DNA of 64,000 nucleotides from Baylisascaris procyonis (Eukaryota; Nematoda; Chromadorea; Rhabditida; Ascarididae): NCBI GenBank assembly GCA_037389465.1, contig JAZARR010000179.1, positions 1,756,501 to 1,820,500 of the forward strand, read 5' to 3'. Shown piece by piece: positions 1 to 13,400 of this stretch (position 1 is its first letter; each line of letters starts with the position of its first letter). The notes under the pieces were generated by a model. It saw only the letters and a program-made list of their open reading frames with translations, ran no database searches and was not told where the DNA came from. The position numbers and the translations under genes were made by a program.

Positions 1-3000
1 TAAAGCATACTTGACAACATAGTCTAATTGCTTCTTCTCTGGCCATGTTCTGAAATAAATAAATCGTTTAAAGAAATGATACTCAAAATTATCAGCGAAA
101 TAAAACCGACTACGGAGTCCATCTCATCCTTCCCTCAACCCTCTCTCGTATTTACAAAACACTATGGAATACGCATAGCTGTAACTAATTTATGCAAATA
201 TATTTGTAAATTACCCGTGGGTATCTCTTTGTTTTTGAAGTTTTAAGCGAAATAATGCTGCTCTTTGAAGTTGCGAAATCTCATATAGGCAATAATGTCT
301 AGTACTGGCACATCCTCTATATCAAATTTTCAACTAGCCAAATAAGCACAATATTCCCCTACATTCTTCTTCAAGCTACGATCAAAATTCATCACTAAAA
401 CGATAAATTATATGGTTTTTTACTTTCTATTTAAATAGTTAAGTAAAAGATGAATATTATTTATAATTACTTTCAACTTAAAAAAAAAAATTAAAATACA
501 TGAAATCAATAAAATAAGTACGATAAGAATATTTTATGTTGAAAAATAACTTACTTTACAAATGATGGTAATGATGAGAGGAAACTCATTTCGATGTTGC
601 TGAAAAAAAGGAAAAAAACAACGATATATTAGATAAAGATCAACTGATCACGAATAATAACATGCAAGTGGAATGTCTACTTTAAGCGACTTGATGGAAT
701 CCAGATGGTTAAGGACTGGAAGAATGGAATAGAATGAAATTGTTTTTGCAGTATTATACTGGTATTGATCCATTTAAAAAATTTCCCCAGAGGGTCCCAG
801 CTTTTACGATATCAGGTACCAATAATGTAGTACACAACTAGGCGTTCTTTGTGGCATCACCCTTTCTCAGCCTGAAATTTTTGATTTCTTTGAGCTACAT
901 AGTTACCACTTAAAACCCTCAACTTTGGGAATTTTTGCAAGAAATAGGAAGCTCGACCTAAGGCTCTAAATAAACCAAACGATCTTCTCGAATTCAAAAG
1001 TTTGCCAACTTTTAAAAACCGACCGTATACGCTAGTCGAAAGTCACTAAAATGAAAACCCAATAGAAGCGAACTATAGCATAAGCTCAACTCAACTAAAC
1101 AACACGCCCGCATTCATCTACCATTCAATGAACACAAAAACCAACCGTAAATACCTGAGAAGCGAGCTGGGTAAACTGCAACTTACAAACGCTGCTTTTA
1201 TCGTTGAAATGGTGCAACAAACGCGAATACAACATTTCAAACCGAATAATTTCGCGCCATTAATTCAAACACTGGCAACCTGCCAATATGAGAGGGATTC
1301 CTTTTAAATTCGAGACAATCGTGAGCATCAAAGCGCCAACTTGGCCTGCGGTACTCGCATATTCTGATTGAGAGGAGGGGGGGATGGCTAAAGGAGAGAG
1401 AGGAGTGAGGGTGGAGATAGTAAGGGAGAGAAGATGGGAGATGGGGATGTCCACTCACATTTCAGGCTATATCGGTGGTTTCCTTGTTTTTATGCTATCA
1501 ACTTAGTCGATATTTTATCTGTACTTTAATAAATAACTCAATTTCGTTCAACAATGAGTGTATTCGAATTGATATTGTTATATCATTGATAAATTATCAA
1601 AATAGATTCAACTAATATGAGAAAGTTAAATTCATGCGAAAAATTATTGAAAACGGTTTGAGAGAGGAAATAAGATCTATAAATGAGCATATTTATCGAG
1701 TAATTAGTAATAGTAATAACAATGTTTCCGATGAATAAAGAATAAATGCATCAATAAAGATTTTTTAAAAAATAATAAAAAAAAGAAATTCAAAAAAAAA
1801 TGGAGCTGTTAGAAATTTATGAGACCGTATCATTGTTTACGAAAAGTTTTTATTTTACGATAAAGAAAGTATGAAGTAATAAAAATATGCAAATTTTGCA
1901 AATATGCAAAAAAAGCCAATAAAAACATCTATAATCTCAAAGTAGAGCATGCAAATATGCGTTTAAAATCTAAGAAAAGATGAAAAAGAATAGCAGAGAT
2001 CATAATGAACGAAGAAATGCAGAAATATAGACATGAATATGCGAAAATAACATCGGTAAAATTATAGTTATAAATGGCGAGAATTCGTTTAAAGGATGGC
2101 AAGATGCCAGCTATAATCATATGATATGGGAAAGGAATTTTCAATGAGAACAATAACGAAAGGGGATATTCACTAATATCCTTTCAATTTGAAGGGATTA
2201 TAGACTCTTTAATAATCTTGAAGCATCGATATAGATCGAATTAAGCTTTATGATATCACAGAGGTTTCAAATCAAAGATAAAGAGATGTGGAGCAATAAC
2301 TAGGTTGCAACGGTCGATAGAAAGCTTTTCTAAGAGCCATCTTAGGGAAGCGATGTTAAATTTTCTCAATTATCTAGATATCATTTGTCATAGACGATGA
2401 GCAAATTTGATTAAATATTGGAAAATGGGACGACACTAAGCAACGAAAGCTTTCTTTGAGTTTTTTTACGTCAATATACTATAAGAAGCAGAGAATACAA
2501 TCTACTACTTGAGCAAATCTTCGTTAAACTTCAACACAATGACTATGGTAGCTAATATTTCTGGTATTCACATAAATACCCAAAATTCTTCATCACATCA
2601 TTTGCAGGAAGAAGTAGGAGACCATATAAACGTAGAGAATATTCCACCGAGAAATTTACATATTAGAGGAAAACATTTTTCAACGAAAATATTCAGTTGC
2701 CATAACTATGGTCATTCTTTCAAATAAAATTATGTCTTAAGTAGAGTATTTTATAATCAAATTAAGGCTCAAAATAATTAAATCAAATTCGAACACAAAT
2801 AGGACCATCAATACAGCTAACTAGACCATATTTCGTCATAGAATCATTGAACATTTTCACATATGGAATCATCATTCATTGTAACGAACGGAACTCCTTT
2901 CGGGCCCTTGGTTTCTAGTCGAGCGATGCACCCTCATAAAAACTATTATTAGTCGATCACATGGCCCCGCCTGGATTCACCAGTACCACAAGCGAAGAAT

Positions 3001-3803
3001 CCACATGAAAGAACAAAACAACGAACGAATGAATAGATTGGGCAATAACAGTCTTTACGTACCCTACTTATAGCATCAAAACGATACTTATAAGAGCATT
3101 TCATAGTGTAGACTGTTTTATAGTCAAAATCATTACATTCAACAAGGCAATATTAAAATTACACCAACAATTATGAAAGTATAAATAATGGAACACAAGT
3201 TTGTTGAGCTTTCTTTTTTTGAATGTGAAATAATTGATGCAAATGCTTTCACGAGGAAATCGCTGAAGTTTACAATATAATTGCAAGAGATTATTTTATA
3301 GTTGTCAGATGATACGGTTAATCCATCCCTCACCTCCTACCACCATATTTGAGAGTGTTCGTTGAGCGATTCGCGAAAGAAAATTCATTGTGAATCGATC
3401 ACAACTAGGGCATACAAGATGACAAATTGCATTCTATAGGCAATTCACTACATTTGTAATGAATATTATAAGAATGCTTTCAGTGTGCTTCATATCGCTT
3501 ATCCAATTGTCCAGCTTTGTCGACATTTTTGAACTCATAAATAAAGATATTGGAAAATATAGTTTCACGAGAATAACATTTCGAATCGTTCTCCTGGATC
3601 CATACAGACTGAACTGTGGAACTTATTTTCCGTTTAAAATCTCTTGAATATAGTCACCCTGAATTAGATCTGATATTGTGTTTGAGCATATTTAATTCAA
3701 TGTTCAACCTTTTTCGATTGATATAATTTATTACAAACTCATAAACTTCAGTTTTTTTTTCGTGATCCTCAATCTTGAATTCATTTCATTCGACAACTTA
3801 GAT
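1..3803. other. Non-coding stretch, no supported gene
   Basis: AT-rich sequence with short poly-A and poly-T runs and a purine-rich patch at about 1371-1447. I found no chain of exons with matching phases, no signal-peptide exon and no RNA gene on either strand. One open stretch near 2509-2727 ends in a weak zinc-knuckle-like Cys/His group, which is too poor to call. Confidence 0.5.
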
Positions 3804-3938
3804 GGATTTCCTTTCCCGGCTGTCCGAGTATGGAATAAACTTCCTGCTGATGTTATCTCAGCGTCTAATATTTTTGCGTTCAATAATCGTCTAAAACATT
3901 TCAACATTCGAAAAATCTATGCGTTTATATTCTTTTGA
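3804..3938 (+). mobile_element. Relic of the C-terminal end of a non-LTR retrotransposon reverse transcriptase
   Basis: The plus-strand frame reads GFPFPAVRVWNKLPADVIS and continues with a phenylalanine and an N-x-R-L-K segment to a TGA stop at 3936-3938. The pattern of a hydrophobic residue, R-V-W-N-x-L-P-x-x-V-x-x-A-x-x-x-x-x-F-x-x-x-L is the usual ending of the reverse-transcriptase ORF in many LINE-type elements, where it follows the thumb region. Nothing upstream is open in this frame, so this is a short 5'-truncated fossil. The match is to a motif recalled from the family, not to a database hit. Confidence 0.55.
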
Positions 3939-5946
3939 TTAGCAGCTTTATTCGTCGTTTCGTTGCCGTTATGTTCATTACTTTATTACATACCCTTTCC
4001 CCTCTTCGTCTATCTTGCGCATGATCCTTATATATGGTTGGCGTTGTCAACGTCGATTTTGTACTCTTCTTGGATGAACTGCTTGAAGCTTCTTTGACCT
4101 TTTTGACATTGTTTCATCTTCGCAAATAATCTATTCACATTCTGAGAGGGTGTGGAAATTCTAGAATCCGATATTGTGTAGATTGAAGGTCTAAAATCAG
4201 AAATTCCGTCGTTGAATGTAACATCTATTTCAGGAGCATCTTCGATTAGCTCCTAAATGACTCCAACTTTTAAAAATATTGATTGCTGCTTATTTACGTA
4301 AATTTGTGCAATATATAAATATATAATACCTAGAATGAGTAAATAGCAAATAGAAATAATGCTTCAATTGGGATAAAGCAACTCAATATAAATTACTGTA
4401 TCTCTATATTTGGCTTTTGGCCAAATAACTTTTCTTCTAAACTATATTTGCTTCGTGAAGAAGAAAGAGCTGAAATTTATTCTTTCTAATGAGCATACAT
4501 GGAACTCTCAAGGCGAATTATGCTTATGTGGTTTCAATAAAATTAACTACTCAAAGGTCATAGGTCAATAAGGGTGATAAGCTAGGCAACTCATCTACCC
4601 GTCATAATCATCATCAAAAAAATCCCCATTGCAATTTCGTGAGAAATGCAAATTTCTTTCGTGTATATTGAAATGGCTCACATAATAATATAAAAAAAAG
4701 TTTTATATGGATATGCAAATGTGGGTGGGTCCCTATGCTGTAGCAATCAGTGATTTATAGCAGTGTTACTCTCTTCAGTTAGATCGAATATAAATTCGGG
4801 TGCAGCAGTCAATATTTAGTGCGCTATTTAAGGCATTAATGTGCTTTAATTATACGATAGTAATGCAAAAAATATTTTTAACGCAAAAAATTCTTTTTTT
4901 TTTTGACATGGAGTATTTTTATTTTTTAAAAATATATATTACCATTTTTTCGACTTTTTTTTTATATTCATAAATCTGACATGGAATATACCAGATTTGT
5001 TCGAATATAGGTGGAGCATTGGATGATTTAGAAGAAAATTTCTCTTCCTTTTAATATTAGGCAACCTCGAAGGCTATTGAAATAAATATAGTTTTTTTTT
5101 TTTGTATTTGTTAAATTTATTCAGTCTTTTTTTTTTGCTCTCACGTAATCTCTGTTCTAATTTTATATCATTGAAATAAATCATTTGTTGGTCTTGGCCC
5201 ACCTTTGTTGTTGAACTTATTGAATTTGTGCCTATGCTAATTTCGTTAATTAAATATATTTGCAATTAAATTTCATTCATATATGAATTCAAGCATTATG
5301 TTCAGCACCATATTATGCAAATTTTTTCCCGCAAATCTTCCAATACAAATAAATTTTTATGCATTATAATATAATCTCTTCGGAAATACAATAGTTGTGC
5401 TATTAATATCGTAAATACTCTTTTTATACATAGAATATATATTAAAATAATAAAATTGTATCATCAATTAATGGTTGTTTATGTCGAAGATATCATCGTT
5501 CGTAGTGTTGCAGCCTCTTTTAAACTGAAAAAAAATTTTTTTTTCAATGTGATGAAAGATTAAAGTTGAAATTAAAGGTGAAAGGTCAAAGCCTACTTAG
5601 ATCAAAATCAGGTGCTGTCGGTTGATAGCTTAGCTAGTTAATAATCTAAAAATCCCGGAAACGATCGACGATAGTGTATTGGAGTAAGTGCTTCATGAAG
5701 CAGATTGGGAAGTAACTCAAGAACTATAGCAGAAAAACAGTGCTCATTCTCAACCTATGATTTTTCAACAACGGGAATATCGAAATACCTAAAATGTTCA
5801 GGAAATAATATGGAAATACTCAAGATGTTTAGGAAATAAAGCATATAGGATTTTATTGAATTTTTAATTTTATTGATACGGTTTACATCTTTACTCATAA
5901 ATTATGTGTTCCTTACTGTTACATTCATAGTAAATAACGTTGAAAG
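3939..5946. other. Non-coding stretch downstream of the first defensin-like gene
   Basis: AT-rich, with poly-T tracts near 4890, 4960 and 5090. Two minus-strand AATAAA-type signals lie at about 5851-5873, roughly 80-95 nt beyond the stop codon of the minus-strand gene ending at 5947, and would serve as its polyadenylation signals. No other gene is seen. Confidence 0.5.
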
Positions 5947-6426
5947 CTACTTACCACACGCACATAGGAAGAAGAGACAATAGAATCGACCTGTACCACC
6001 GATCGATAAACAATATGATTGACAATCATAATTAACCGAAACACATGCTGAAATCGAACTATTGTTTGGTAATTCTTAAATAAAACACAATTCGTGGCTA
6101 TGAAGGAGAGGGAAGGGTTGGGAATTAAAGAACTACAATATTACCCATTTGATTGTGTATATGAGTTTTGTTTTTTTTTAATGAAGAGTTTTCCACATTT
6201 CTGTGTTTTTTTTTTTTTCATGAATAATGCATGCAATAGTATTACACTATTTATTAGTGAAAATTATGAAATTTTTTTACTTCAAATAACGTTCAAATTG
6301 AATGAGGAAACTACTCAATATTGCAAGAAGGAAAGACTTACTTGGCTGAGCAGAACTAATGCAACTCATTGCGATTAGGATGGTCATCGCAATGAGGATC
6401 CACGAAAGCAATTTTATTTGAGACAT
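5947..6426 (-). CDS. Secreted CS-alpha-beta defensin-like peptide, paralogue 1
   Basis: Two exons on the minus strand: 6426-6342 and 6047-5947, with a 294-nt intron (GTAAGT to GATTTCAG, phase 1). Exon 1 encodes MSQIKLLSWILIAMTILIAM followed by a signal-peptide cleavage region ending in S-S-A-Q-P. Exon 2 encodes the mature part, with cysteines spaced C-x6-C-x3-C-x10-C-x4-C-x-C and ending CACGK before TAG; total 61 residues. The C-x3-C and C-x-C pairs and their spacing define the CS-alpha-beta fold of invertebrate defensins. The segment YCLSIGGTGRFYC resembles the helix and GxC region of arthropod defensins. The loop before C5 is very hydrophobic (LFFL) and the net charge is only about +1. The GGTAAGTAG at the end could also be a donor to a third exon, so the last two residues are uncertain. 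By family it would be an antimicrobial peptide; a toxin-like CS-alpha-beta role cannot be excluded. Confidence 0.75.
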
Positions 6427-6518
6427 AGTTGAGGTTGTTATACGAAGTTATGCTTCTTGTTCTCACTTAACGTCATATAAATATTATTAACAAATGTTTT
6501 TATGTACCTTGATGATTA

Positions 6519-6605
<87 letters not shown>

Positions 6606-8289
6606 TATCAATTGATCGATGGCTTCAGATCCCAGCAAACATCTAACTCACAAGTTCGTGATCTACAAGACGGTTTGTTTCGAACCTTGCCGGATGACCT
6701 GGTGGTATTCAAATTTGTCAAGCAATATGATGATTCGATTTATGCTTGGCTCAAAATGATTTCCTATTTAATTACGAGACTTAAGGTTATAGAGTTATAA
6801 ACCTGACCAAAAATTAAAATTAAATAAACAATTTGCTTAGATGTGAAAGGAAAGAGGAAATGTACGGATAATGAGCGAAAATATCTGTACCTGTGTAAGT
6901 AAATGATTTTGCTGCCTTATATAGGCATAAAATTAGCAATAGCGACCCATTCGTTGAGTGTTTATGCGATTCCCATTGCATCGAATCTCATCATCAATCG
7001 TTGTTTACAATTTTTTTGATACGTTTTCATGCAAATTGACTTGTGTGCAAAATTATACCACCATTATTACTTATATATAAATATTCAAATTTTGCTTCAT
7101 AAATCTATCTGTTTAATATAATCATCAAATAAGGAAACTACCAATAATGAAATTAGCTGCCTAGGTTAGATACGTAAAGATAAACTTCAGGTAAATCAAT
7201 TAAATCGTGTTTTTTTTTGTAAAATATTTTTTTTTTCATTTGCATCGATATTTACGTAGCCGATTATATGCGGATTACTATTATACGGAATGCGATATAA
7301 TAATTCATATTCAAGCAATAATCATTCGATTCTATATTCTATAATATCAAATATTTATTGTTTTTGTTTTAAGAATTTTTCATTTAAATTTAAGTTTAAT
7401 TCAAGCTTACTGAAATGTGAATTAATATTTCTTTTAGAATTGAAATGTTACTGATCTTCCCATCAAACAATTGTCACCTATAAAAGAACATTGCATTGAT
7501 TGCATACATAGAGGACGTTGCTATATTATACCATATAATATATTTTACAAATAATATAAACAAAAGATTATCATATATTGTACAAATGATACGGGTGATG
7601 ATGGTATAGGTGCAACAGGTATAGCATTGTACAAGTGCTTCTTGTTTTTCTAAATAGCGAAGAAGCAAGAAAAGCGCAGAATATTTTTTGGTTGGGTGAT
7701 TGAATGAGCCAGATGAAGTGTGTCGACACAACTATATTCAGTCAAAAAGCAATATATTTAATAAATAGCTGATAAAAAACACATATCTAACAGTGTTGTC
7801 TTTCTTTCATAGCCGCCTTTCCTTTTTCTTATTTTATTAATGTTCTTTAGGGTTTCATATACATAAATATTATCAATAATATCATGCAATGATTTTATCA
7901 GAATTTTTTCACTCATATAGGGGATTGAAAATTTTGTCACTTACAATAAGCAGAGACAAGCGAAACGATAATATAATGGTACTGATAACAATGGAATATT
8001 GCATATTGAAAGATCTGAGAATAAAAGTTATTCGTGTACAATGTATTATTTTACTCATATTTAACTATTTACAGATCGCTAATCATCATTTTATATTTCA
8101 GTGTAAAATTCATCAAAATATTGGCCCACCTATATAGCAATGCATTGGTTCACCTTTAAGCATTTCCCAAAATTCAGTCAATCGAATCGATTCGGCCGAT
8201 AAATCTCGACCACCAATTTCCGTTAATTTTTAAGTTTATTTCTCTCTATGTTAATATTTTCAAATAATCAGAAGTTTCCACCGGAAAAG
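6427..8289. other. Non-coding stretch with upstream region of the first defensin-like gene
   Basis: Contains a long (TA)n array at about 6522-6602, roughly 95 nt upstream of the minus-strand start codon at 6426. The rest is AT-rich with short poly-T runs and no supported exon. Confidence 0.45.
6522..6602. repeat. (TA)n microsatellite, about 80 bp
   Basis: Uninterrupted TA dinucleotides directly upstream of the first defensin-like gene on the minus strand. Such arrays recur at least seven times in the window. Confidence 0.95.
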
Positions 8290-8624
8290 ATGTCTACGGT
8301 ACCTTTAGGATACTGTGTGATCATACTTCCTACGAGAGCAAATGGTCTAGTCTCGAGCATGCTTAATGGTTTTACTATAATATTTCAATTTTCGCGATTG
8401 CCAGGAATATTTCTCACAATTTTTTCATATAGTTCACATTTAGCTCTAGCTGAGCATATTTCTAGGATGAATTCAGGTGATTTGCTTCAAGTACCAACAT
8501 TCGTGGTACTTTGTGACACATCAGGTGAGTGGTTTTTTACTTGAGTACTAATTTGCTTAAAATACTTATAATCGAACTCTTTGTTAGTTTTACAGTGGAT
8601 TCTTATACTGCAGAGTGTTTTTGA
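8290..8624 (+). CDS. Possible small two-exon gene, unrecognised hydrophobic protein
   Basis: Exon 8290-8524 begins at an ATG 15 nt after an AATAATCAG acceptor-like site and runs open to a perfect GTGAGT donor in phase 1. A 71-nt intron ends in TTTTACAG, and exon 8596-8624 completes the frame and stops at TGA. The product would be about 87 residues, beginning MSTVPLGYCVIILPTRANG, with a hydrophobic middle and the end SVDSYTAECF. I do not recognise it. The support is the well-formed short intron with matching phases and the length of the open frame in AT-rich DNA. It may be the last part of a longer gene, or chance. It lies between the first and second defensin-like genes on the opposite strand. 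Confidence 0.3.
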
Positions 8625-9719
8625 TATTTATCCCCCTAAGGCAGAATATAAACAAGCTGAAATGTTGCTAAAGAATCTCTGCACTCGAAATAGGTGTGAT
8701 CTATTTAAACGCGTGAGCTAAACGTATTGCTGTCTCAAAAGAAATGGCTATACTAAGAGCTGAGTGGGTCTTTTATTCCCTTTTTCTGAGCCATATAAAA
8801 TAGGGAAGAGGAAGTAGCTTTTCTCAGCGACAAAAATTATTGCCTTGTGGGTTGTTTAAAAACTTTTTTTTTCTAGCTTTCTAGCTTTTTCTAGCTTTTT
8901 TTCTAGCTAAAAATATGGAACTTTGCCTAGTTTTTTCCGATTTTCCTTAAGTGCGTATATAATGAGTTCTACATTTATTTTGAGATTAGAGCTTTTTTTC
9001 ATTACTTCAACTCCTTTATTCCATAAAAGTGAATATTTTTGGAAAATTTTTTTCCATATTTAATTTGCGCATCAAATTTGCTTGCAATAAATATTCGTTT
9101 TATTTATGTCTTTAAGTAATATACAATGATATGAATTCATATAAACAAATTAAAAAAAAATTGAATAATTTTCGACATGAATAAATCTCTCAAAATGTTT
9201 GAGAATCAATCAAATTTGAATTTTTAATTTATTAAAACTTTTTTCAACAAATATAAATAATAAAATATCGCGTTATGCTCTATTCATAATTATCAAATAA
9301 TTCCACCATATTCATTGCGACGCTAATGAATACATCATAGTAAAAGAGAATAGTCGCATTGTTAGCAAGATTCTCGTATTCCAAATATTGCCGAATAGAG
9401 CGATAATATTTTTCAAGCTGAAAAAAAAAATTCTGTTTCAAATGATTTTCACATTTAGATATCGTAACTGATAATTGAAAAAATATTAATTCAAGAGCGA
9501 ATGTTTTGAACAGTTTAGGCCGATATATTAGATCTCAAGCATAGACTAATTGAGAGGCAGAGGGCAATAATGATAGGAAATACTTATTTGAATGGCTAAA
9601 AACGGAAATGATAAGAAGACAATGAATTTCAATGAGATTAAAATAGAAAAATAAAACATGGGAAGTGGAAAAGGGAATGGGGAACGAATGGGTATCGCAA
9701 TCGAGTGCAATCTTTATTT
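8625..9719. other. Non-coding stretch
   Basis: AT-rich. A short run of CTAGCTTTTT-like repeats lies at about 8870-8905. A minus-strand AATAAA lies at 9718-9713, two bases beyond the stop codon of the second defensin-like gene, and is its probable polyadenylation signal. No gene seen. Confidence 0.5.
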
Positions 9720-10489
9720 CTAACTAAAAATATATCTGCCTTCGACTAAAGAAAATAAAAGCAAAGGGAAATTCATACAGCAAATGCAGAAGCCAAATAT
9801 GCAATGAGCTGGTGCTGCAACACCAATCGATCTGCAGTATCCCTCACAATCGTATCCAACCGATGCACATGCTGAAAATCCCTTCTACATCCTTTCAATA
9901 CCATTCAAATATTCGATCAATGCGGCTTTTTTGACAGATTTATATTTGCGCGTGTATGTTTTGATGTATGTGTCTGCCTGTGTCATTTTGCTCAGTAATT
10001 TCTGCTCATTAGCTGCGACAACGGAACTTTATTGTTGCACTGAATTATTAACGATTGAAAATGCAAAAAAAAAATTTTTTTCATGAATGTTTTAACTTAC
10101 AGCTAGCTGGTCGGTTACAATAGGAAAGTATCGGTATTATTGCACCACTTTTGAATATTAAATGCCAAACGCGACCGTAGATATACATACTGAGATCAGT
10201 ATTTTTCTTTGATTATAATCCCTTCAATTGCATGCACTTACATCACAAAAATAGATTATCACTCATCTTTCAGGTGTTTTTTTTAAATGGGAAAGCTGTA
10301 ACTAGTTAGGCTTATGGCCCACTCGGGAACCGTGAAAACTTTGAATCGATTTGATTTAGCTTCGGCGGGAAGGTTCGTTGAATAAAGAATGATAGAGAAC
10401 TCACTTGGTTGTGGTAAAACGATGGAAATCATAGCGAATAAAATTGTAATCATTAGAATCAACCATAGAAGTTGTCTTTTTTGAGTCAT
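9720..10489 (-). CDS. Secreted CS-alpha-beta defensin-like peptide, paralogue 2
   Basis: Two exons on the minus strand: 10489-10405 and 9871-9720, separated by a 533-nt intron (GTGAGT to TTTTCAG, phase 1). Exon 1 has the same 85-nt length as in the other two paralogues and encodes a basic start, MTQKRQ, then a hydrophobic signal core rich in L, I and M, ending in P-Q-P. Exon 2 carries C-x6-C-x3-C-x10-C-x4-C-x-C (TCASVGYDCEGYCRSIG at its start, IFGFCIC at its end). An extra Cys follows, then a hydrophobic tail of about 18 residues to TAG at 9722-9720. The start codon lies one base after an ACAATTCAG acceptor, as for a spliced-leader mRNA, and AATAAA follows the stop at once. The glycine before C4 seen in paralogues 1 and 3 is missing (APAHC). 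The tail could be trimmed by an unseen splice. About 78 residues. Confidence 0.75.
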
Positions 10490-13400
10490 TCTGAATTGTA
10501 CTAAAAATTAAATCGTTTATTATAAATCAACGGAATTTAAGGCTAAATAAATCGAATCCATAACACCACATCGTCAACATTTTAGCGATAAGCTTACGTT
10601 CACGTCACTAACATCCTACCTGAGGTCATCACTTGATTTACTACCGACTGATGGCAGATTACCGACAGTTCGTGACATGTGCATATCCACGTTACCTATA
10701 AGCTACCTCAGGTCACCAATCGACATTTTACCGACCAGCTACCGTCAGTCATGGATCGACAGATGAAAGGTTAATTGGCGGTTTGGATTGTAAATAGCTG
10801 TCAAGAACAACAAGTGCCTCACAATGTGAAGTGCATGCTATGCAATCGTTCATGTCCTCGAATGTATTTTAAAACATGGAAAGAACTACAGCTGTGGGAA
10901 TGACGTTTTAGATCTGCAACGCCTATCTTCGACCAATAGAATTTCAATGATGTTCCTTTTTTCAAGAAATTGCTGGACCGTCGTCGCAGATCATCGACGG
11001 CGGAATTTGAAGGATCGTCGAAGAATTTGTCAACTCTCTAATATCCGTCCGCAGAATCGAAAATCTTGATAGCATTCATCAAGCGTTTTGCAATACGATT
11101 TGATAATATTTTAAATTATGAATTTATTCATTCAAATATTTTTATTTGAGTTTCCTTTACTAATTAACGCTAATCTTTCCTCATATTTATGAGATGAGAT
11201 AATGTTTTTATTTACTAATTGTACATAAATTAAAAATTGGATTCAAATATTCAATTATTTTCTAGAATCTATTCAATAAAAATATAAAATTGTGTAACAT
11301 TTACATACGCGAAAGTATCTTTAGTCATTTTTAGTCAAACAAAGGACTACTTACTGTTCGCTTTTTGTAATTGACGAATGTATAGCTCAAGCACTACATA
11401 AAAGTCAATAATAAACAAAATATAAATGGATGGACCATAAAATGAATCAATATTGTCGACGTAGTTGATGACGGGGATTGATAGAGGAAGGTTGGGGGGT
11501 GGGGGGGGGGGGGGGAGCTCAATGGAAAGGTGGTGATAGTAAGCAACGAGGTGTATTCCACCTATTCACTTTATCATTGTGAAACCATAACAAATTGCTT
11601 TCGTATAAATACTGTATGAAAGTGAGATAAACACTATAATATATGTGTTTATTGCCAAATAGCACTAATCTTCTTATAGAGTTTCCATTGAGAGTTAATT
11701 CATTTCTTTATTCCAATAATCCGAACGCCATGTGATCGTGACTGGCGATCAAATGCTATTCTTTTTTTGGGGAGGGGGGGGGGAGTGTTGGAGGAGGAGG
11801 AGAGGAGTCTGAAATAAATAAATTGACATAGAAATAATATTTAAAAAATTAGCATATTTATTCATTAAATTATTCTAAATCTATTTTATAAATTATAATT
11901 CAAAAATTTAGCTTGTTTTTCTTTTTCGCGACAATTTTCTTCCGTTGCGTAGTTTTATTTATTTATTTATTTACTTATTTATTTATTTATTTGTTTATTT
12001 ATTTATTTATTTATTTATTTATTTGTTTATTTATTCATTTATTTATTTATTTATTTATTTATTTTGGTGATCATTTCAATATAGAAAAAGAGTTAGAGAG
12101 AGAAATATATCTATTAGCTGTTATATACCACTCATAACGAAACTAGGAAATATCCATTCCTTATTCTATCGTACATTTATAAAATATAATAAAATCTTGC
12201 ATTATTTGATAAATACAAAGCAATGATATTTTTTCCTCCATATACTTTTATAATTTAAATTTGAAATAGAGTAATCAAGAATGAATGATAAAGAAAGCAA
12301 TAATCCACTAAATGATAGGAAAACAAAAAAAAAAGATTATAATTCCTCATAAATATGAGTAGAAAATGGGAAATAGAGAGTAAAGAATGCATTCGAAATG
12401 TGAGAATTGATAAATTAAATTGTAATCAATAATTTAATTATTACGATATTCAATCGATAATCATTTAATTGCAAATCAATTGATGCATATAAAAATCAAT
12501 CGATTTAATATTATTTTATTTTTTTGCTCGCTTAATCTCCGTCATCAGCTATTTGCCAGCGGTATTCACTAATCTTTTATCGTATCGTAAATTTTCCCTA
12601 ACCGAAACGATAAGCAGTATTCACTAATCTGGGAGAATGTATAACTAGTGCAAAAAAAAAAAAAAATTGACTGAAAGTTTAGGCAAAGAAAGAAGACGAT
12701 CACTCACGCCACGGGATTTATTGGCGTCACCAGAAGGCGCAAATGTCCAGGGAAATGGAAAATGCACAATAGCGTAATGATTGATTTTTTCCACTAATTT
12801 ATGAGCTACATATTTTCTAAATGAATTTTCATGTGATTCAAGGTGCATGTAAATATCACTAACATAGTAATGAAATGTTGCAGTTCGAAAATTAACACAA
12901 AACTTTTGAAATATATTTATTATTTTACTAAATGATGAAATTGTGAATCATTGCCAATTTTAATTGCTGTGCACATAAACTGCAAATATTTATTTAATAA
13001 CTTAATAATGCCGACGGAGAATTTCGCAAAAAAATAAACAAACAAACAAACAAACAAAAGAACAAACAAACAAAAATGATACTGAAAGACTGAAATTGAT
13101 AAAAATAAAAAATTGAAATTGAGCAATAAAAATTTCGACTTCGACATATTAATCGCTAAGATCGGAATTTTAATAATCAAAAAAATTCACATATAACATA
13201 TAATATCAACAATAAATAATATTTTCAACGCATACACAATGATACGCTTCATCGAATGATGATTTCGATTGTTCGCATTGATGCATCATATTGAGCAATG
13301 TAACTCAATATAAGATGCACTACTCGCATAATATACTTATGTACCCATAATGCGCTCATATGCCCGTTACATACTTATGTAGCACCCAGGAGGTAACCCA

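Noticed and set aside
2509..2727. Plus-strand frame ending in a C-x-N-Y-G-H-like group, like a damaged gag zinc knuckle
   Set aside because: Only part of the knuckle is present, with no second Cys pair and no neighbouring retroelement domain.
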